A stretch of 9,434 bases of DNA, from the NCBI GenBank assembly GCA_023395435.1, contig JAEWZG010000013.1:1-9434 (forward strand), given 5' to 3'. Within the stretch, counting starts at the first letter, position 1; each line of letters starts with the position of its first letter. The position numbers and the translations under genes are program-made. The DNA comes from Bacillota bacterium. Lineage in GTDB: Bacteria; Bacillota; Clostridia; Oscillospirales; Ruminococcaceae. The notes under the pieces are model-generated. The model did no database searches. It had not been told where the DNA came from and saw nothing but the letters and a program-made list of their open reading frames with translations. Positions 6,794-9,434 of this stretch are shown piece after piece.

Positions 6794-6810
6794 TAAATAG
6801 GAGGAATATA

Positions 6811-7128
6811 ATGACTGAAGCAAAACATAAAATAATTGAACAGCTTGTTAGTGACAAGTTTATTACTAAGTCTAATTGCCCAGAGGAAGAAATTGCCCGC
6901 TTTGTTGAACTTGAAGAAACAGGTGAAGAGCTCCCTTACAACATCTACAAAAAGACTGACAAGCAAAACAACACAAGCTACATAAAATACGATTATAAGG
7001 AAGGAGAACTTTCCGAGCTTCTTCTTCTTGCAAATACCAAGTCACTCAGCATAATTCAGTTCTTTAATACTGTGTTCTTCCTGACTTTTGCATTCTGTGT
7101 TATTCTGCTGATGCTTCTATTCTTTTAG
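6811..7128 (+). CDS. Small tail-anchored membrane protein of unknown function in the ilv operon
   Basis: I do not recognise this 105-residue protein. Residues 1-75 are soluble, highly charged and acidic (runs such as CPEEEIARFVELEETGEE, 23-40), with a tyrosine-rich patch YIKYDYKEGE (57-66). Residues 81-105 form one strongly hydrophobic membrane span that ends at the last residue, so the soluble part is most likely cytoplasmic. It has a perfect AGGAGG (6799-6804) 6 bases before its ATG, starts 17 bases after ilvB, and its stop codon overlaps the AGGAGG of ilvN, so it is translated within the operon and perhaps coupled to ilvN. The strong signals and tight packing indicate a real gene. By position it might tether or modulate acetohydroxyacid synthase at the membrane, but that is only inference. 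It shows no similarity to an ACT domain. Confidence 0.85.
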   Translation: MTEAKHKIIEQLVSDKFITKSNCPEEEIARFVELEETGEELPYNIYKKTDKQNNTSYIKYDYKEGELSELLLLANTKSLSIIQFFNTVFFLTFAFCVILLMLLFF

Positions 7129-7138
7129 GAGGTAGCGT

Positions 7139-7642
7139 ATGAAACATACAATTTCTGTGCTTGTTGAAAATCACGCAGGTGTTCTCTCAAGAATTTCAGG
7201 TCTTTTTTCAAGACGTGGCTTCAATATCGATAGCCTTGCTGTTGGTGTGACTGATGACCCTGCTGTTTCAAGAATCACAATTATTGCGCAAGGCAATGAC
7301 TACACTGTTGAACAGATTGAAAAACAACTCAATAAGCTTATAGACGTAATTAAGGTAAAAACCCTTGATGTAGACGAGCTTCTTTCAAGAGAACTTCTTC
7401 TCATCAAGATTAGTGTATCGGCGGATAAGCGTTCAGAAATTATGACTATTGCTGAAATCATGGGTGCGAAGATTATTGATATTTCTCTTTCGACAATTAC
7501 ACTTGAAATGTCCGATACAACCTATCACCTTCAGCGTTTTGAGGAAATGCTCAAACCATATGGCATTATAGAAATAGTTAGAACAGGTAGTATTGCTATT
7601 CAGAAAGGTGCAGACACAATTACAAATAAAAGTAACAAATAA
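7139..7642 (+). CDS. ilvN: Acetohydroxyacid synthase small regulatory subunit
   Basis: This regulatory subunit (named ilvN or ilvH) binds IlvB, raises its activity and carries feedback inhibition by valine. The 167-residue length is normal. The N-terminal ACT domain starts at HTISVLVENHAGVLSRISGL (3-22) and continues with FSRRGFNIDSLAVGVTDDP (23-41), nearly identical to the family consensus. N11, G14 and N29, whose equivalents in E. coli IlvH are needed for valine inhibition, are all present, so inhibition is probably retained. The C-terminal domain (about 80-160) includes RELLLIKISV and ends near VRTGSIAIQKG. AGGAGGT (7127-7133) overlaps the preceding stop codon and lies 6 bases before the ATG, which suggests translational coupling to the small membrane protein. 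A terminator follows directly, so the operon ends here and no ilvC, ilvD or leu genes are attached. Confidence 0.96.
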   Translation: MKHTISVLVENHAGVLSRISGLFSRRGFNIDSLAVGVTDDPAVSRITIIAQGNDYTVEQIEKQLNKLIDVIKVKTLDVDELLSRELLLIKISVSADKRSEIMTIAEIMGAKIIDISLSTITLEMSDTTYHLQRFEEMLKPYGIIEIVRTGSIAIQKGADTITNKSNK

Positions 7643-7646
7643 CTAT

Positions 7647-7671
7647 AGAAGGCTTGACGCCTTCTTTTTTT
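7647..7671 (+). terminator. Terminator of the ilv operon
   Basis: A 7-base-pair stem, AGAAGGC (7647-7653) with GCCTTCT (7659-7665), closes a 5-base loop and runs into seven T residues (7665-7671). It begins 4 bases after the ilvN stop codon. Confidence 0.92.
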
Positions 7672-7722
7672 ATGTAACTATCTAATATGTTTTGTAATAG
7701 TACTGAAATAAATTGTACATAC

Positions 7723-7740
7723 TGTAATTTTTTTGTAATT
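7723..7740 (+). repeat. 11-base-period TGTAATT direct repeat upstream of the lipoprotein promoter (candidate operator)
   Basis: TGTAATT occurs at 7723-7729 and 7734-7740, an 11-base period, ending 9 bases before the -35 box. Further GTAAT/GTAAC elements begin at 7674, 7694 and 7757; with those at 7724 and 7735 the spacings are 20, 30, 11 and 22 bases, close to whole helical turns. A 10-base exact repeat, TATGTAACTA, is also present at 7671-7680 and 7754-7763. The layout resembles binding sites of OmpR/PhoB-type regulators and matches the repeat at 3961-3981. In AT-rich DNA some of this could be chance. Confidence 0.4.
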
Positions 7741-7749
7741 TCAATATTA

Positions 7750-7778
7750 TTGATATGTAACTACTTTCCAACTATAAT
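7750..7778 (+). promoter_or_regulatory. Promoter of the unknown lipoprotein gene
   Basis: TTGATA (7750-7755) and TATAAT (7773-7778) are separated by 17 bases, with a start of transcription near 7785 and a leader of about 22 bases. The second TATGTAACTA repeat overlaps the end of the -35 box. Confidence 0.75.
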
Positions 7779-7806
7779 GAAAGTATAAACGAAAAGGAGA
7801 TTAAAT

Positions 7807-8835
7807 ATGAATAAAATTTTAGCAATCTTAGCATGTGTTACAATGCTTTTATCCACAGTTGGTTGTGAGAAAGGTAAAAAGAAAGATAAACTCAATACAT
7901 CGGCAATGAACTCTTCGGCTGTTGATTCTAAAGACAGTATAGCAGATTCTTCAGAAGTTGATTCTAGTGAAAAAGCTCAAGCAGATGACACGGCAAGGAA
8001 GTTTTATACCGCTCTTAAAGACAAAGATTATGATACATTAAGCCAATTAATTAGTGTGACAGATAAGAAAGTTTTTAATCTTCTTTCAGATGTTGAGTTA
8101 AAAGATTTTGAATTGACTTATATTGAACATACAGGCTCCCAAACTTATTCATATCAGCTACGCTTCAAAGCAGATTGCAAGGACAGTGATTCTTTCACAA
8201 ACGGTAATAACGTGTTTTCTTTAGTAGTTAGATTAGACCCTTATACAAATGCCTGGGAAGTAATTGGTTTCAACCCAGAGAATCGTTTTTTTGAACCCGT
8301 ACAGTCGCAATATGCTTATTATGACAATTCAGTTATAAACTGTCATCTTTATGAGTATCTTCGAGATGTATTGCCATTATTAACTGATCATGACTATGTC
8401 CACTCCTCTTCACATTACTATTCTAAATTTGATTTTGTTTCATTAACGGTTTTAGATTTATATCTAACTAACAGTTCATTTCGTGACGATGGCATATACT
8501 ATTTTAAGCCCGCAGAAATTAATAAATATATTTGTGACACCTTTAATGTTCAAAACTTCAAAATAGAGAATAGTGTATTTTATAATGAAGTATCCGGTTA
8601 TGCAGAAGCCGTGGCAACTGATATCTCATTCCCATATTTTAATAAGGTTACATCTTTTAAAGAACTGGATAATTCCGAATTTGAAATTGTTATTAACTAC
8701 TATGCAGATACTGCCTCATTTTTCAAGGCTAAAACAGTAAAATATATTGTTAAAAGTGCCTCAAAAAACAAATACATCGTAAAATCACGAACTGTCCTTT
8801 TTGATAATAAATTCCCTTTAATGAACAATAGATAA
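7807..8835 (+). CDS. Lipoprotein of unknown function
   Basis: This 342-residue protein has a signal peptide ending in lipobox STVGC, with lipidated C20, followed by a Lys-rich patch (22-28) and a Ser/Asp-rich linker (about 30-60) that would hold the folded part away from the membrane. The stretch ADDTARKFYTALKDKDYDTLSQLI (59-82) resembles the opening helices of NTF2-like or DUF4878-type extracytoplasmic domains, in which a helix carrying 'KDxD' precedes a curved beta sheet. The region up to about 165 would fit one such domain. The remaining 175 residues are rich in Tyr, Phe and Asp and match nothing I recognise. GGAG (7796-7799) lies 7 bases before the ATG. It is monocistronic, with its own promoter and terminator, and convergent with rplQ. 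Its place on the outer face of the membrane is well supported; its role is unknown. Confidence 0.85.
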   Translation: MNKILAILACVTMLLSTVGCEKGKKKDKLNTSAMNSSAVDSKDSIADSSEVDSSEKAQADDTARKFYTALKDKDYDTLSQLISVTDKKVFNLLSDVELKDFELTYIEHTGSQTYSYQLRFKADCKDSDSFTNGNNVFSLVVRLDPYTNAWEVIGFNPENRFFEPVQSQYAYYDNSVINCHLYEYLRDVLPLLTDHDYVHSSSHYYSKFDFVSLTVLDLYLTNSSFRDDGIYYFKPAEINKYICDTFNVQNFKIENSVFYNEVSGYAEAVATDISFPYFNKVTSFKELDNSEFEIVINYYADTASFFKAKTVKYIVKSASKNKYIVKSRTVLFDNKFPLMNNR

Positions 8836-8838
8836 TAA

Positions 8839-8864
8839 AACGCCCAGTCAAAAGACTGGGCGTT
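8839..8864. terminator. Two-way terminator between the lipoprotein gene and rplQ
   Basis: A perfect 11-base-pair GC-rich stem (8839-8849 with 8854-8864, AACGCCCAGTC and GACTGGGCGTT) closes an AAAA loop. It is followed by TTAATTTTAT on the + strand and by TTTTATTATC on the - strand, so it can end both the lipoprotein transcript and the ribosomal alpha operon. Confidence 0.88.
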
Positions 8865-8877
8865 AATTTTATATTGA

Positions 8878-9219
8878 TTATACCAACTCAATAATTGCCA
8901 TTTCAGCAGCGTCACCACGACGAGGACCAATTTTAATAATTCTTGTGTATCCGCCGTTCTTATCAGCATATTTTGGTGAAATTTCATCAAAAAGCTTCTT
9001 TGCTACGTCTTCTTTAGTAACGTATGCAAGTACCTGACGTCTGGAGTGTAGATCGTTAGTCTTACCGATAGTAATCATCTTCTCGGCCATTGAGCTAACT
9101 TCTTTGGCTCTTGTTACAGTTGTTTCAATCTTACCCTTTTCAAGCAGATATGTTACCATAGCTCTAAGCATAGCTTTTCTATGATCTGTTGTTCTGCCCA
9201 ATTTTCTTGTGCCTGGCAT
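8878..9219 (-). CDS. rplQ: 50S ribosomal protein L17
   Basis: L17 is a structural protein of the large ribosomal subunit, near the exit of the peptide tunnel. The 113 residues show the family hallmarks: MPGTRKLGRTTDHRKAMLR (1-19), TYLLEKGKIETTVTRAKEV (23-41) and the C-terminal GGYTRIIKIGPRRGDAAEMA (89-108). The start has AAGGAG (9234-9229) 9 bases upstream. It follows rpoA by 28 bases, the standard order at the end of the bacterial alpha operon, and is closed by the terminator at 8839-8864. In many Firmicutes energy-coupling transporter genes (ecfA, ecfT) come next; here transcription stops and an opposing gene follows. Confidence 0.98.
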   Translation of the reverse strand: MPGTRKLGRTTDHRKAMLRAMVTYLLEKGKIETTVTRAKEVSSMAEKMITIGKTNDLHSRRQVLAYVTKEDVAKKLFDEISPKYADKNGGYTRIIKIGPRRGDAAEMAIIELV

Positions 9220-9247
9220 AGATTTTCACTCCTTACCTATGGTTAAG

Positions 9248-9434
9248 TTATTCCTCTTCCTTCATCATCTGGAATCCGAGTGAGCTAAGCTTTTCTCTTA
9301 CTTCGTCGAATGATTTCTTTCCGAGGTTTCTTACCTTCATCATTTCTTCTTCTGACTTTTCAATCAGATCATTTACTGTGTTAATTCCTGCACGCTTTAA
9401 GCAATTAAATGAACGCACAGATAAGTCAAGTTCC
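9248..9434 (-). CDS. rpoA: RNA polymerase alpha subunit, C-terminal part (runs off the window)
   Basis: The last 61 codons and the stop (9250-9248) are present; the start lies beyond the window edge. The translation begins ELDLSVRSFNCLKRAGINTV and continues through KVRNLGKKSFDEVREKL to end in MMKEEE. This is the alpha C-terminal domain, which contacts UP-element DNA and many activators. The segments RSFNCLKRAGI and VRNLGKKS are the helix-hairpin-helix parts that contact DNA. Together with rplQ it marks the 3' end of the ribosomal alpha operon and is a useful anchor for taxonomy. Confidence 0.97.
   Translation of the reverse strand, partial: ELDLSVRSFNCLKRAGINTVNDLIEKSEEEMMKVRNLGKKSFDEVREKLSSLGFQMMKEEE

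Noticed and set aside
6607..6966. 119-codon - strand reading frame across the ilvB/small-gene junction
   Set aside because: It crosses two well-supported + strand genes and a strong ribosome binding site, and has no family resemblance.

Overview
The window looks like chromosomal DNA from a low-GC Gram-positive bacterium, most likely a gut Clostridia/Oscillospiraceae member close to Ruminococcus. The reasons are AT-rich sequence with strong AGGAGG-type ribosome binding sites and near-consensus TTGACA-17-TATAAT promoters, two lipoproteins with lipoboxes, a Thr/Lys-rich linker in a surface transglutaminase-like protein (common in Ruminococcus), and a clostridial type of MnmA. I see no phage, insertion sequence, CRISPR, tRNA or rRNA sequence. 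Base composition looks even throughout, so nothing points to recent transfer.

Layout. (1) 12-1182: mnmA (tRNA 2-thiouridylase) on the + strand with its own promoter and a strong terminator, convergent with the next unit. (2) 3934-1181 on the - strand: a two-gene unit, a CNNM/CorC-type membrane protein with CBS domains followed 21 bases later by a membrane-anchored transglutaminase-like protein. It has a TTGACA-17-TAAAAT promoter. (3) 4998-3979 on the - strand: a single gene, starting with TTG, for a BtuF/FepB-like metal-chelate-binding lipoprotein, with promoter and terminator but no permease or ATPase beside it. (4) 5069-7671 on the + strand: the branched-chain amino-acid operon ilvB, a 105-residue single-span membrane protein of unknown function, then ilvN. 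It has a perfectly spaced promoter, an 82-base leader containing a 37-base hairpin, and a terminator. (5) 7723-8864 on the + strand: a monocistronic lipoprotein of unknown function. (6) 9434-8878 on the - strand: the end of the ribosomal alpha operon, rpoA (3' part only) and rplQ, which share a two-way terminator with the lipoprotein gene.

How the genes work together: only the ilv operon is a clear functional unit. IlvB and IlvN make acetohydroxyacid synthase, the first common enzyme of valine, leucine and isoleucine synthesis, and IlvN keeps the valine-sensing residues. The most unusual points are the unknown membrane protein encoded between the two subunits, the replacement of the substrate-specificity tryptophan and the short C-terminus in IlvB, the leader hairpin next to the ilvB ribosome binding site, and a shared direct repeat (TGTAATT-N4-TGTAATT, 11-base period) upstream of both the corC-like gene and the lipoprotein gene, which could mark a small regulon. 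I did not find a defence or otherwise clearly new multi-gene system.
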